Assembly (NCBI GenBank): GCA_003254885.1
Contig: QANT01004241.1
Coordinates: 1-47,641, forward strand
Reading direction: 5' to 3'
DNA length: 47,641 nucleotides
Source of the DNA: Purshia tridentata
Lineage: Eukaryota; Streptophyta; Magnoliopsida; Rosales; Rosaceae
Under the pieces are notes generated by a model that was not told the DNA's origin, searched no databases, and saw nothing but the letters and a program-made list of their open reading frames with translations. Of this stretch, positions 32,897 to 45,026 are shown in pieces; positions within the stretch are counted from its first letter, which is position 1; each line of letters opens with the position of its first letter. The position numbers were made by a program, and so were the translations under genes.

Positions 32897-35800
32897 TTAA
32901 GCAAGGGCTGACAGAACTGTTTCTTTCTCTGCAGGACGCCAAAATGTTTTCTGAATGCAAAGCAAACCCTCATTGTCTTTCGAATACGTAAATCGGATAT
33001 CCCACTGAAGAGATTTAGCCATGCTCTCGATCTCGTTCAAGGTTTCGGCATCATCCCATACGATGAGCTTCCCTTCTGGCCTAAGTATCCTATCAACTTC
33101 TGCAATCACTGCCACTAAGTTGCATCTGTAACCAGAATACCATAACAACATTGAATCAGAGGAAATGTTGGAGGTCTTTGTTGAGGAATAAAACTGCAGT
33201 AAATATATTTTTACAAGTAAAACCAAAGAGAATGTTGTAATAACATACCTTTTCTTAAGGACAGAGAATAGATGGTCTGCATGTAGAAGATCATAAGATC
33301 TAGGATAGGTACTAAATGATTCACACCAATCATGATATATCCCAAGTAAACCGCGCTCATAGATTATTGCAAGTGTGTCACGAGAGTCAACTGGGACTAC
33401 ATTCATAACCCATACTTTCAAGTCTTTCAGTGCGGCAGCAAACCTAAAGCATTGCCCAAAAAAAAAAAAAAAGTTTAGACCTAAGTGAAAAAGATTTCAA
33501 CATTCTTTACTACACTGGAAATGAAAAGCACTCGCACAATTGAATAAAGAATGATAAAAGTAGCTGAAAAGATATCATTATCTTTCATAACATGAATATG
33601 ACATGCAACTCCTATTGATGTGAATTTTTCAAACAATTATTTGCATAGCCATCAAATTTTTCCCCTTCAGCCACTAAAAATGTTAGAAATATAACATATT
33701 AGCAATACTCAATTCAACTTTTTGTCATCAGCAGTAGCCATTCAGGGGTATGAAAACAATAATTTCAAGAAAATTTTGTGTGTGTGTGTGTGTGGGTGGG
33801 GTTTTTGGGGGGGGGGGGTTGGTGTAGAAAGGGAACACATAGCGATTCTTTCATTGGAAGAACAGTAAAGATTAATAATTGCTTACCCTCCGTATACAGC
33901 TCTCATGTCCATGACATTCCTTACGGAAGACCAGTTGATTCCCATCCCATTCAAATATGTCTTGGAGACAACATTTTTCCAATGCTTATAGTCAGAAATA
34001 AAATCTTGTGGCGCAGGTTTTCCATTAACATCAATCTGAGACTTTAACCAGTATGGCGGTTTCTCCAACCTTAATGGCCATTGTGGAGGCCACTGAGACC
34101 CACGGTCTGATTCATCCTCTGGCACTCTGTGCATGCATGCCTCTAGTTTTACATTCCTGATGATGCATAAGTACAAGACCACTTAACAGAGTTGGAAATT
34201 TAACTCATGGAGCTATAGGAGCAGTTTCATTGCAGAGAGGCACTTGAACAATGTAAAAGCATTTTTACATCCATTACATTAGAAAGCATAGAGTAGGCCA
34301 ACTTAAAGCAAGACAGGTTTAAAAATTCTAATGGCATCAATTTCCACTTTTTCTGTTTAAATGAAAACTCTCACCTCAGTATAACAAGATGAAAAAATTT
34401 TATTTAAAAACTGAAAAGGGGAGATGCTATCAATCAAACTTCTTTCCCTTCAAGACTGTTATTCACTCTCACAATGGCAAGTGAAACTTTAAGATTTGGA
34501 ATGATAATTATGCATCACAAGTTCCGAAAAAAGGGAGAAATTTCGTGCACTTCAAAAACCTTCTTGTTGTGACTCTGCAAAATCCTTCACATTGCTTATG
34601 AATTTTCATGAAATACAAAACCCATGTAGCAAAACTCCCTATAAAATTCAACCATGAAACAAAAAGTCATTCCCAGAAAAGACACTTCCAAAATTCTCCT
34701 GGGAAGCACAGAAATCAGTCACAATTGCTTAGTCTAGAGAAAATTTGGTAACAAGACTAACATATAACCTGACACCTAAAAGAAATTTAAAATCTTTAAT
34801 ACACATTTGCCATGAAGGAAATTGTTTCTAATGAATACCCTGATGAAACACACAGTGCTGAAAACAGTTGGTAAATCATTAAATTATAACACAACTTAAT
34901 AAAATACATTTTGAAACATTTAAGAGTCATCATAGCAAATTTTTTTTAGTTACAAAACATTGTTATACTGCCAAATTAAAATGTACTCACTATACGGAGT
35001 ATATGATGACTACATTTTAAGTAGTCACTATATATAGTATATGGTGCTTAATTCATTTTAATAAAATGTCCGTATTAAAACTTCTCCTGATCATTCTCAT
35101 TCTTTCTTTGATGTTGCTTCCAATTTCGGTACTAGGGGCCACCAATAACAAATTTCAAAGAAAGGCCAATAGTAAAACATATGGGCAAAAGGTAAAGTAC
35201 CAGGCAGTATTTGGATCATCAGATTCACTGCAGAGAGGAGGCTCATTGCGTGGTCTTTTATTGTAGCAGTCATTCGAAGATGGTTTCCTATATACTGCAG
35301 CAGCCACTCCATTGAGTTTGTCCTTTTTAATCACCACCAGATCCCAGCACATTGACTTTGTTAATTTAGACATTTCTGTCAATAATTACCAAGAGAGTAA
35401 GAGAGAGAGAGAGAGAGAGAGAGGATGTTGGATAGGAGCAATCAAAATGTGCAACACTCTAAAGAGGAAAAAAGGAAATAGGAAGTATTCTACCTTTCCA
35501 AATGCCAACATCTTCAGGAAGCTTTTGGTAAACTGGAGTAGCGGACCAGACAAAGTATCCACCAGGTCGCAAGACACGATTAAGCTCAAGGAGCAGTTTA
35601 CCACCTGCAATGTATCTCAAATTATATCTCTAAAACTAAAACTAGACCAGGACCAAAAACAAATTACACATGCGAAACATTACCTTCAATATGCCAAGGG
35701 ACTCTACACCGTGCACAGTGGATAAGATCAAATACAGAACCTGGGAAGGGTAGTCTTTTGGTTCCCATAACAGCTGATATGGCTGGGATTCCCCGCTCTA

Positions 35801-38151
35801 GTGCAAATTGTACTTGGGCTTCGTGCTCATCCTTGGGAGCAAAAGACATAGCAAGAACATCTCTTTCAAATAGAAAACCTCCAAAACTGGCTACCCCACA
35901 TCCGACATCCAATATCACACGGCTTCTTTTACCCCATGCAATATCAGGAAGAGACTGCACAGCCAACACAACTATACATTTTAAGCATTTAATACGGCAA
36001 ACAAGAACAAAGTTTGCACCAACAAGTAATGATTTCAAGATAGAAACTCCAGACCAGTAAGATAATCATGCTGAATACCTAGAACTACTCTTTTAAAATG
36101 AACCTCAGAAAGAAAAATATACATATAAGATTTAACTCAAGCATACTTGAATATTATAAATAAAGTGAAAATATGTCAATTTGATACAAATATAAGGCTT
36201 TCCAAAGAACAAGACTTCACCCGATGCATGGTAAAATGAGGACAATGAAATGGAGAAGTCGCATGAATGAAGAGATGAAATCGGATAGCACTGCATCCCC
36301 AAAAATCCAGAACCACTATTAGGCAATGGAATAAAGAACAATGAATAACCAAAATTAGTAGTTCTTGACAAGTGCGGAAAATGACATACAAGAATTTGTG
36401 GCTCTCACATTATGAGTTTTCTTCTATTTTTTATTCATTTAAATAAACCTTCATTTACATAGTGTTCTAATAGGTATTTATGTGCTAAAACATGCATGTA
36501 TATAGAATTTAGAGAAAATAAGGAATAGAGCACACAACACAGAATCACATAGACACATTCTCAGTAAGGAAAAAGGACTATTAATAGTTCACATTCAGGA
36601 AAAAGCCATTAACCAAGCCCCTAATAGGTGTCCCTGTACATACAAGAAAAACATAAACAGGAACAAAGTTGAATGAACACAGGTGCATCCTGATCAGTTG
36701 GTCTGAGACAGATTCTGTGTCATGCAGAATGTAAGATCCTATCCCCTACCACAATAAACTATTACTTGACATTGTAAACTATTCCTTTTCTGTAAAATTT
36801 TCGAAAATAGATTTCTTAAAACCCTTAGAGCAAACAACACATGAAAATTATTGTCTGGATAGGATTTGCCAAAAATAAGATGATTTAAACAATAGAAGGA
36901 CTCACTTTTTGAATAAAATCAATGTAATGAAGAGCACCATTCTTAAACTGAGTTCCGCCACCAGGAAAAGTAAGGTATTCGCCGGTAACTTTAACCCAAT
37001 TTTGGTGTCCCTTAACTACTGCAAGCTTGGTGTGAGGAATATTGTAGTACCATATCTGCATCATGCACCAAAAACATATATCAATTTCAAGTATTAAAAT
37101 GGGGTAATTACAATGTTTTAGTAGACAGTTGATATACCTTTTCCCTGCTTGTTGGCCACTGAATTGGCCGTTTATATCCTTCAGGTAGAGGAACAAGACA
37201 AGTGGTAGCTTCATCAGGGCAGTGCCTTTCTCGATGTTCATAGTGCCCTGTATGTGGAAGCTGTCTGATAGATTTCCAATTGTCAAGGCAAGGGATGTAG
37301 TCTGGCCCAGCAGTGACATTACAGAGTTTCCACTTCCAGTCAAACCCACTCTGATCTTTAGATAGTGAAGATTGTTGTGTTTCCTTCTCATTCTGCAACT
37401 CCACGACTTCACCCTTTTCCTGGCCTTCCATGTTTTTACTGGTATCACTTTCGTCTGAATGACTGTCTTGATTTTTCTCAAACTTTTCCTCCTCAGTCTG
37501 ACTAGGCACTTCATCTTCCTGCTTTGTTTCGACAGCAGTCTCCTCTCCCTCCAATTTTTTCTCACCTTCTTGGACACCTGAACTCTCCTCCGATTCTGTC
37601 TTCTCATTTTCACTCATTTTACCACTTGTTTCCTCTGTTAATCTAGCTTCTGAATTTGACTCCCCATCTCCCGAATCAGGTTCATGATCATTTATTTTTC
37701 CATCCCCATTATTTTCAACCTCTGTCTTTGGTTCTTCTTCAGTCTCAACTTTCTCATCAGAGCTCTCCGTCACAAGTTTCTCTTGCTGATTTCCCTCAAC
37801 ACCATTCTCACTTTCAGACTCAATCTTCACTTTAGATCCCTCCTTTAAAACGAATTCTTCCTGTTTGTCTTCCGTTGAATTGCTGCCATTGTCATCCCCA
37901 CTTGGTTCAGCTTCAGGTAATTCACCAGAACTGTCTTCGTATTGCTTAGAACTTGTATCAGTTATCATCTGCTGTTTTACCACATCTACAGTCTCCTCAG
38001 ATGATGGTTCTTGATTCTGAATCGGGACAACCGATGACATTAACATCCAAACCCCAACTAAACAAAATGCAACAAATACAACTAGACTGGTTGTTGAACA
38101 ACAATTCAGTGACTTCTTTCCGTCAACTCGGGAATACTTCCCCATTGCCAT
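32897..38151 (-). CDS. PMT26: Golgi-type PMT methyltransferase (PMT24/25/26 group)
   Basis: Eight exons with consistent phases: 38151-37138, 37055-36906, 35954-35684, 35604-35494, 35375-35201, 34156-33887, 33443-33249 and 33125-32897, giving 804 residues. It is a type II membrane protein: a short cytosolic tail [13 protein letters not shown], a membrane segment at ~20-39, then a strongly acidic Glu/Ser/Lys stem to ~residue 265. The DUF248/Methyltransf_29 domain follows. The SAM-binding motif [14 protein letters not shown] lies at 401-414, followed by [15 protein letters not shown] and [27 protein letters not shown] is in the last exon. This matches PMT24-26 of Arabidopsis, inferred to methylate cell-wall polysaccharide in the Golgi by analogy with QUA2; the activity is unproven. 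The start is the conserved MAMGKYSR; an in-frame Met 18 codons upstream is less likely. The frame is fully intact. PMT26 is the best guess among PMT24-26. Confidence 0.92.
33777..33818. repeat. (TG)n and G12 run in methyltransferase intron 6
   Basis: A TG dinucleotide run (33777-33795) is followed by a 12-base G run (33807-33818). Both lie inside the intron between exons 6 and 7 and do not touch splice sites. Such runs are prone to length error. Confidence 0.9.
35401..35423. repeat. (GA)11 microsatellite in methyltransferase intron 4
   Basis: A GA run (CT on the coding strand) lies within the 118-bp intron between exons 4 and 5, near its 3' acceptor. It would enrich the pyrimidine tract on the coding strand. 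Confidence 0.95.
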
Positions 38152-38191
38152 CTTTATGATGTGAAGATCGATATCCCAAATTATAAACACA

Positions 38192-39190
38192 CCTGACAAG
38201 GGCAATAAAAAACAATCTTAGCTACCCATGTTGTTTCTGTTTTCAAGCTTGTTTTTGGTTGTATTTTTATTCATGTTTTCATGATTTTAATCACATACAA
38301 AAGAAAAATAAAATAAAAAACTGTTTTTGATCGAAGAAACAAAGCAAGACTTAAACGTCTAAAAGAATGTCAACGAATACACTCATATACATGAAAAACG
38401 GGCATCCTTGCTTATTTTGATATACAATTGTAGTGTTATATGATAAATAATAAGAAAAGCTCAACCTTACTCCAAAGAAAACAGATCCATCAATTAACAA
38501 AGGACCAAGAAATTTCAGCATAAAATATCAAGTCCTTCTCATAGATCTCAACATACTGAGACGGAGAACAAACAGCAAAAAGAATATCCCAAGAAAAAGT
38601 CTTTTTAAAAAAGGTAATAATAACCCATTTATCATAACTAGAAAAGAACAAGCTGAAAACAAGAATGGTGAGTCAATAATAAGAAATATAAAGAATGCAA
38701 TGTATGGTTTCTGTGAAAGTTAGAAACTTTCAAGTTCAGTGGATATATTCATCAAAGAAAAACAGTATATTGGTAATGCAAGAGAATGAATATCTGATCA
38801 AATAATGACAAGGGTATCTGAAAGTAGTGGGATTTTTCTTACTTGGCTCAGTGGCTGAGAGAATCGTAGGGTCTTCTTGGCTCACTCCATTTGTATTTGC
38901 CTCCCAATAGAAGAGAGTGAGAACTGGGTCAGTAGTGGGTCTTCTTAATAGGCTAGTCCCGCCAGGGTCGCCACCGACTTCTCTTTCACTTATTTTATTT
39001 TTTGTGCAGTAATTATTAAATAAAGAAATTTATCTGAAAGAGACAAGGGGGCGAGAGAAGAGAGAGGACAAATTGAGAATTTGAGAGATCCGGTTCTAAT
39101 TCTATAACTTTTTTTCTGAGATCTGCAAATTCCAGCTAAGCTTAAGTTGATTTGTAAACCAAGGGTCAATGGAAGCCGCATGCTGAACAG
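38192..39190 (-). promoter_or_regulatory. 5'UTR intron, leader exon and promoter of the methyltransferase gene
   Basis: On the minus strand, CCCTTGTCAG|GTGTG (acceptor at 38193-38194) and GAGCCAA|GTAAGAAA (donor near 38845) define a probable ~650-bp intron in the 5'UTR. The leader exon would run from about 38847 to the 38990-39100 area. Long 5'UTR introns are common in this gene type. The transcription start is not resolved. Confidence 0.5.
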
Positions 39191-39754
39191 CAAGCACGTT
39201 CATAGAAACGCGGTGATTACCAGATTATTTTTTTATTCTTGGTAAAGTTCAAAATGTACCATCATTATCAACAGGATATATACCATATATCCTTATTCTC
39301 ATAATATACTCTTGTGTACAAATGATGTGACTATTTATTACGAGAGTTTATTATTCCTATGGTTCTTTAACTTTTACGTAAGTATCACATAGTATTCTGA
39401 CTATTTTCTCTTAAATGTGTGACTATTACAGTCATCAAATACTTTTGACCCCACTTCACAAGAAAAATTTAATACAAACACGAGAAAAAACTTAAAATTG
39501 CTAAAAAAGTGGAGAAAGGAAAAATGTTAAATGTCCTATATTTGGTACTATCTAATATATTATTTTTCTAATAAAAGTAGAACTAATTTATATTTGTGAG
39601 TTGGACTTTTATTAAAGACGTGGTACATTAAATATGTACCAAAACGTAATATACTTATTATTACTTAGAAAATGGTTTAATGGGGCAATTAACCCCCTAG
39701 TCAAAAGTATTGCAAACTAACACTAAAAGTTGGATAAAATAATAATTTATAATA
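39191..39754. other. intergenic, nothing recognised
   Basis: AT-rich spacer upstream of the methyltransferase gene. No coding frame, repeat or element boundary was recognised. Confidence 0.55.
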
Positions 39755-40612
39755 GAGCTGAGAATGGGTTGGGTTAGGTGGTAATCGGCCAATTACCTAA
39801 CCAATTCGGTCACCTGACTTTGGCCAAAAATGAAAACTATCATTGGCCTGATTATTATGGTTTGGGTAATGGGTGTCACACGATTTTGTTGGGTGGTTGG
39901 TGAGTCATTGGGTGGTTGGTGAGTCAAGTAATGGTTGCATCCGAACTTTTTATTTCTTTTTCCCAAATAATAATTAACCATGAGTGAGCACCAAATTGAA
40001 AAATTGAACCAAACAGATTGGGTCGGCTCAGGGAGCTATGGAACCAAAAAAAAAAAAAAATTGAACCGGTTAATTGTGTAGTAGGGGCTTTGATTTATTC
40101 TATAATAGGAATTAAATATATACAAACATATATAAACTATATAAAAATTTAATATATATAATTTGCGGATCGGATCGGATATATCCGTGGTTTTCAATAT
40201 TGATATTCATATCCAATCCACAAATTGCGGATTGGATCGGATCGATATCTACAAAGAAGAAAGTGCGGATTGAATCGGTACAATATCCACAAATTGCAGA
40301 TCGGATCAGATCGGTAAGTGGATTTTCGGTATATTTGTGCACCCCTACTATTCAGCATTCACATTTCACTAAATTGAAATGTTTGTGGGCTTGGATAATT
40401 GGGCAGATTGATAATTGACTAATTGGGCTTAATATTGCAAAGTGAGTTGGTAGGGTAATTATCGGCCACTTACCAACTAACCTGCCTATATATGGGTCGG
40501 ATAAAATTATTGGCTTGACTTAATAGGTCAAATAATGGTTGATTATTGGCTAAGAAAGTCGGATAAGTAATGAGTTGGTTATTAAGCAAAATCGACTCAT
40601 TCTTACTCCTAA
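39755..40612. mobile_element. candidate nonautonomous DNA element with nested GGATCGGAT block
   Basis: The ends are similar in inverted orientation: AGAGCTGAGAATGGGTTG at about 39755 and, on the minus strand, AGGAGTAAGAATGAGTCG at about 40612. Between them, 'ttggttaggtggtaat'-like blocks occur on both sides. The centre (40160-40345) is packed with GGATCGGAT/ATCCG motifs and ends with 'gtgcacccctact', which pairs loosely with 'agtagggg' at 40078. It may be one element, or one nested in another. No target duplication was confirmed. Confidence 0.35.
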
Positions 40613-41069
40613 TTTGCAGGGTGGGAATGAGATTTATTTATTTATTATTATTATTATTATTTTGGTTAAAATTAGTAACCATCTTCAAGTGGCACAATAG
40701 ATCTAGAGGCATCCGTTTGATACTAGGTATCTGATTTTAGTCGTTAAAAGTCATCTCATAATTTGACATCTTAGCCATGATAAGTGATTTAGGATGCCGG
40801 TATCAAACGAAAACTAAAAAATGGATAAGAAACCGACATGAAAGAATCTATCAAGTGGCGCAATAATTAACATGCACCGACACATGCACAATTGAATGAT
40901 CCATGGATGAGAACGTGGGCCTTGGGTCCACCATATTTAAAGTGTTCCAATTTGATTACTGATTAAAGAAATATGAGGTTGTCAATGTCATGACGCAATC
41001 TCAACTGTCTTGGATAAATATAATGATGATCCCGGCCGACCGGCTTGTGCCCATCAACGGCTGAGATTC

Positions 41070-41213
41070 AACCATCGCAAAGCAGTCCCCCTCAATTATA
41101 ATTTTTAATAACATGTGAGATTAATTTTGGTGCGGTGTATAAACCATCGCAAAGCAGTCCCCCTCAATTATAATTTATAATAACATGTGAGATTAATTTT
41201 GGTGCGGTGTATT
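41070..41213. repeat. 72-bp tandem duplication
   Basis: The segment starting AACCATCGCAAAGCAGTCCC at 41070 repeats at 41142 and ends GGTGCGGTGTAT in both copies. They differ at only one or two positions (TTTTTAATA against TTTATAATA), so the duplication is recent. Confidence 0.95.
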
Positions 41214-41850
41214 AGGGATTTAGGGCCGGTTGGAGGCATGCATTTCAAAGGGTGTACTTCCTAAATTTAAATTCATTTGTTTGAGTTTATTTTAAAATAA
41301 TAATTTAAATTTAGTTCAATTCTATAAAGATTTGAAATAGTCAAAATTATGTATTTGAAATCACATATAAAAATAGGTATTTAAAATTTCACCATACCAC
41401 TCTCTCTCTTTGGCCACCAATGCCGGCAACCGGCCTCCAACCACCACTGTCAGCCACCCTCCAATCACTTTTTTGAAAATCCTTCAGCAATTTTTTCGAC
41501 CACCTTTCAATGACTTTTCCGATCACTTTCTTCGACGATTTTTTTAGCTACCACCTAGGCAACCATCAACCAACTAAGCTAAACCTATATTTATGAGTGA
41601 TTGTATATTTTAAATATTTATCATATATTGTTAAATATATGAAAATTAAAAATTTTTTTAATTTTTTGTTCTAATCATATATTTAAATTCATAAATTGTT
41701 AAAAAAAATTTAAAATAAAAATACTCAATAAAATTTTCACTTTTAAATTTTGCATCCAACAATAAAATTGCAAATATGTGAATTTCAAATACATAGATTT
41801 GAAATCCAAATCTGAATTCAAATATTCATACGACCCTTAGTAAAATATAT
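41214..41850. mobile_element. possible MITE, AT-rich
   Basis: Loosely inverted ends: TTAGGGCCGGTTGGAGGC near 41219 against CTAAGGGTCGTATGAATA on the minus strand near 41838. The interior is very AT-rich, with a CCACC-rich patch (41415-41580). The ends resemble hAT-type MITE termini I recall. No 8-bp target duplication was confirmed. Confidence 0.3.
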
Positions 41851-42400
41851 ACTCACTATTAAATATTAATATGTCCAGCTTTCGAAATTTCAAGTTAAAT
41901 CATTTTATATTTAAGATTTTTCTCCTAGCTTCTTTTGATCTGATTTTGTGTTAGAACAATAATTAAACCAAAGCATGAAAGAATAAGCATAATATCAATA
42001 CATAAAGCTTTTATGTGTAATCAATTAATTTGTAATCTGGTATTTATTATATTCACAATATTGAAGAGATTTTTAAGTTTAAATCTCCTCTTCTTCAAGG
42101 TACTTGCACCGACAAGGTTATTGGCCTCTCTTTGCTCTTAGAATAGGAGAGAGAAAAGGACAGTAGCTTGGTGAACTAAGTTGACTTTTTGGGGTACAGA
42201 AAGCAATTTGGGGGGTAAATTTAGAAGGTCCCTTTTCCATAAAATTCTATTTGGTCAATTTTGTTTTCTTTTGTAGTTTAAATTTGTTTGTTTGTTTTGG
42301 GTCTATGCCAGACGGCCCAGGCTGTATGTTGGGTTTTGCAATGGCCCAAGTAACCTCGGGTAGTAGTAGTACTACAAACAGGTTGACCGTGGGAGATGGA
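41851..42400. other. intergenic upstream of SGRL, nothing recognised
   Basis: AT-rich spacer with no convincing coding frame. It probably includes the distal promoter of the SGRL gene. Confidence 0.5.
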
Positions 42401-42404
42401 TGCA

Positions 42405-42495
42405 TCATGCACGTGGCACCCATCTAAAGCCACGTAATCACATTATCTACACAGGCTATCAAAATCCTCAAGCTGATGATGACGTGGCGCAAGGT
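42405..42495 (+). promoter_or_regulatory. G-box/ABRE cluster upstream of SGRL
   Basis: CACGTGGC at 42410-42417 is both a G-box and an ABRE core. CCACGTAA near 42430 and TGACGTGGC near 42480-42488 add two further ACGT elements within 80 bp, about 280-350 bp before the SGRL start codon. Such clusters bind bZIP and bHLH factors (ABF, PIF, HY5 types). Light or ABA control of this gene is inferred, not shown. Confidence 0.5.
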
Positions 42496-42712
42496 TGGAT
42501 TTCATGACCAATCACCATGTACTAATTCTTTCCTTCAAAAAATGAACCAATTTATTTGAAAACAATGTGTGGTTGAACGTAGATTTTGTACTCTTGGGTA
42601 TGTGAATCGCACTCTCACAGTCCACATGACCACAGCTATGAACTACAATTCTCCACATATTCTGCTTTTTTCTTTCTCTTTCTCTCTCTAAGTCAACCCA
42701 AAGAGAGGAACA

Positions 42713-42733
42713 ATGGTTGCTTGTGGAAGATGA
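42713..42733 (+). other. upstream ORF 1 of SGRL (6 codons)
   Basis: ATG GTT GCT TGT GGA AGA TGA lies 51 bp before the SGRL start. Its TGA overlaps the ATG of the next uORF (ATGA at 42730-42733). It counts only if transcription starts upstream of 42713, which was not determined. Confidence 0.45.
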
Positions 42734-42885
42734 AGAGGAGAAAAAGAGGGTTATGCATCTTCCATGGCCTGTCATTGTGCTTATTATCCATTTCCACCAT
42801 CACCACTGAGGAACTTCAACAAGACCAGCCTTCTTGTTTCATCATCAAAAAGACCCAACTCTGTTTTGCTATCTTCCATCAGTAA
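42730..42885 (+). other. upstream ORF 2 overlapping the SGRL start
   Basis: A 51-codon frame starts at ATG 42730 and ends with a stop at 42883-42885, in a different frame from SGRL. It runs over the SGRL start codon at 42764. Its product (MKRRKRGLCIF...) is not recognised. An overlapping uORF of this kind normally reduces initiation at the main start. Confidence 0.45.
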
Positions 42886-45026
42886 CAACAGAGACTCTTA
42901 CAATACCATTGTTTCTGAGGTACATTTCTTCTCTCTTTTTTTACTCTCTCTCTCTTAATGCTGCAATTTGTAATCTTTATAATGGCATTGCGATTAAAGG
43001 CATTATCTATTAAGGGAATGTTTAAAATTGGAAGTATTAGTAGTTCAATCAAATGAATTTGTCCTAAAATTAGCTATAGAACGTAGTATTTTGTTATTTT
43101 TAATGCTTGAGAAGTGATGTTTGTTTCATGTTTGTTCCTTCGTCTTCATTACTTGAAAAAATGTTGTGGTTTGGTAAAGCCTTCTTGAGGATGTATCAGC
43201 TTAATCTTCAATGTCATTAATTTGACATTGTTGCTGTGATAGCAATATAAGCATATTAGAATATATAGAGTTCCAGCAGTTACCATACAGCATCTTTGGA
43301 TGAAGATGCTTGTATATATGCCCCTAGAATTAGATTCATTCATTTCAGCAAATAATTTTATCCTAGTACAATGGGAAAGTTCAGTTGATATTTTAAATAT
43401 ATTAGAAGATCTTGAACCGTGTTATTGTTGCATACTCTTCAAATTTATACATGCATTTGGTCTGTAGGCTATCAATATCTTATCCCCTATATATGCAATT
43501 CAGTTGAATTCTCCAAATACAACCTTAGTTTCTTTATATTATTATATTGGAAGTAATTAATTCTAAGATCCAAAATGGTCATTCTTTATCCTTGATTTAA
43601 GCGCATACTTTCAACAAATAGATAAATGTCATATATATTGTATAGATTTTGATATCAGTTCTTTCAGTTTCTATATAATGATTGCCTGCTGGTTTAAGCA
43701 GTTTAAATTCTCCATTGTTTTCTTCAATTAATTTGATAAGATTAACATATCAGAGTTCAAGAAATGCCAAATGAACGCTTACATATTCTTGTTGGCAGGC
43801 TGCTAGACTTTTGGGTCCAGCAAGATTTGATGCTTCAAAGCTCAAAGTTGAATTTATGGGAGAAGAAATGAATAATTATGTTGGAATCATCCCAAGAACG
43901 TACATCCTATCCCATTGTGACTTCACAGCTAACCTGACCTTAACCATCTCCAATGTCATCAACCTTGATCAGGTCTGCTTCATATTTATTTCCTCCAGTT
44001 GATGGCTTCTAAATTGTTATGGTGCCTATTTATGCTAAGACAGAAGAAGTTGCAACAATGTTGGTTGCATTGCATCTGATACTCCATTTGATGTTTATAA
44101 ATTTGGATATTTATTGGATCCTTACTGCAGTTAAAAGGATGGTACAGTAATGATGATGTGGTTGCAGAATGGAAAAGGGTGAATGGTGAAATGTGTCTAC
44201 ATATTCATTGCTATGTGAGCGGTCCCAATCTCTTGCTAGACCTGGCTGCAGAGTTCAGATATCACATATTTTCCAAAGAAATGCCTTTGGTAATTAAGCG
44301 ATTCTTCTAAGACTGTGCTAAAGAATATTCTGATGGTTGAATGAATAATATGTTGCTTAAACATTTCCTTTTTTTGTATTTTCGGTTTTGATGCAAGCCA
44401 GGTACTCAAAGCTGTGCTACATGGAGACTCACTACTTTTCAGAGAGCATCCTGAGCTACTTGATGCTTTGGTTCGGGTTTATTTTCATTCTAGTTTGAAG
44501 AAGTACAATAGAATTGAATGCTGGGGGCCTCTCAAGGATGCTGTAGAGGTAAAATTAACACACTTAGAAACATAAATTTGCATGTTGCTTCCTTTTAACT
44601 TTAAGAATGTTTGTCAATTTTCATGTCAGACAGTCATATATACCTTACTATGTGAAGACTTGCTATCAACTTTAGTTGTTTCATTCGCTTGTTCCAGAAA
44701 ATGTAATGGAATTAATACTCTTCACCTATAAGTTTTGAATTTCAAATACTGCAGATATCTAAACCCACAGCTTATTCAAAAATAAAGTAAACATAAGATA
44801 AGACCTAAACCATCTGCATATTAAAATGCAGAGTAAGCATAAGATAAGAGGATGATCTGTTTTTAAGGTTCATAAGATGCCTTAATTTGCATTTGAAGAA
44901 GAGTTTTATTCTTTCATTTGGTTATTTCAGGGAAAACAAGGGGATCATACCCAAGGGGTAACTGCAAGCAAGGAGTGGGGAAGGCCAAAATCCATCTTCC
45001 AAATTCTATTTGCATTCCTACTTTAA
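42764..45026 (+). CDS. SGRL: STAY-GREEN-LIKE protein, chloroplastic (Mg-dechelatase family)
   Basis: Five exons in phase 0: 42764-42919, 43799-43972, 44131-44289, 44402-44548 and 44931-45026, giving 243 residues. The N-terminus MACHCAYYPFPPSPL, rich in Ser/Pro/basic residues, looks like a chloroplast transit peptide of about 45-50 residues. The STAYGREEN domain spans about 53-212, with AARLLGPARFDASKLKVEF, PRTYILSHCDFTANLTLTI, GWYSNDDVVAEWKRV, HIHCYVSG and VLKAVLHGD...HPELLDALVRVYFHS, then ECWGPLKDA. SGR and SGRL proteins remove Mg from chlorophyll-type pigments; SGRL is known to prefer chlorophyllide a. The short tail lacks the Cys-rich motif typical of SGR, which supports SGRL. The frame is intact. 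ACGT elements and uORFs upstream suggest transcriptional and translational control. Confidence 0.93.

Noticed and set aside
33400..33445. Possible frameshift in methyltransferase exon 7
   Set aside because: Recounting the bases gives a 195-bp exon with the correct phase at both ends. The frame is intact.
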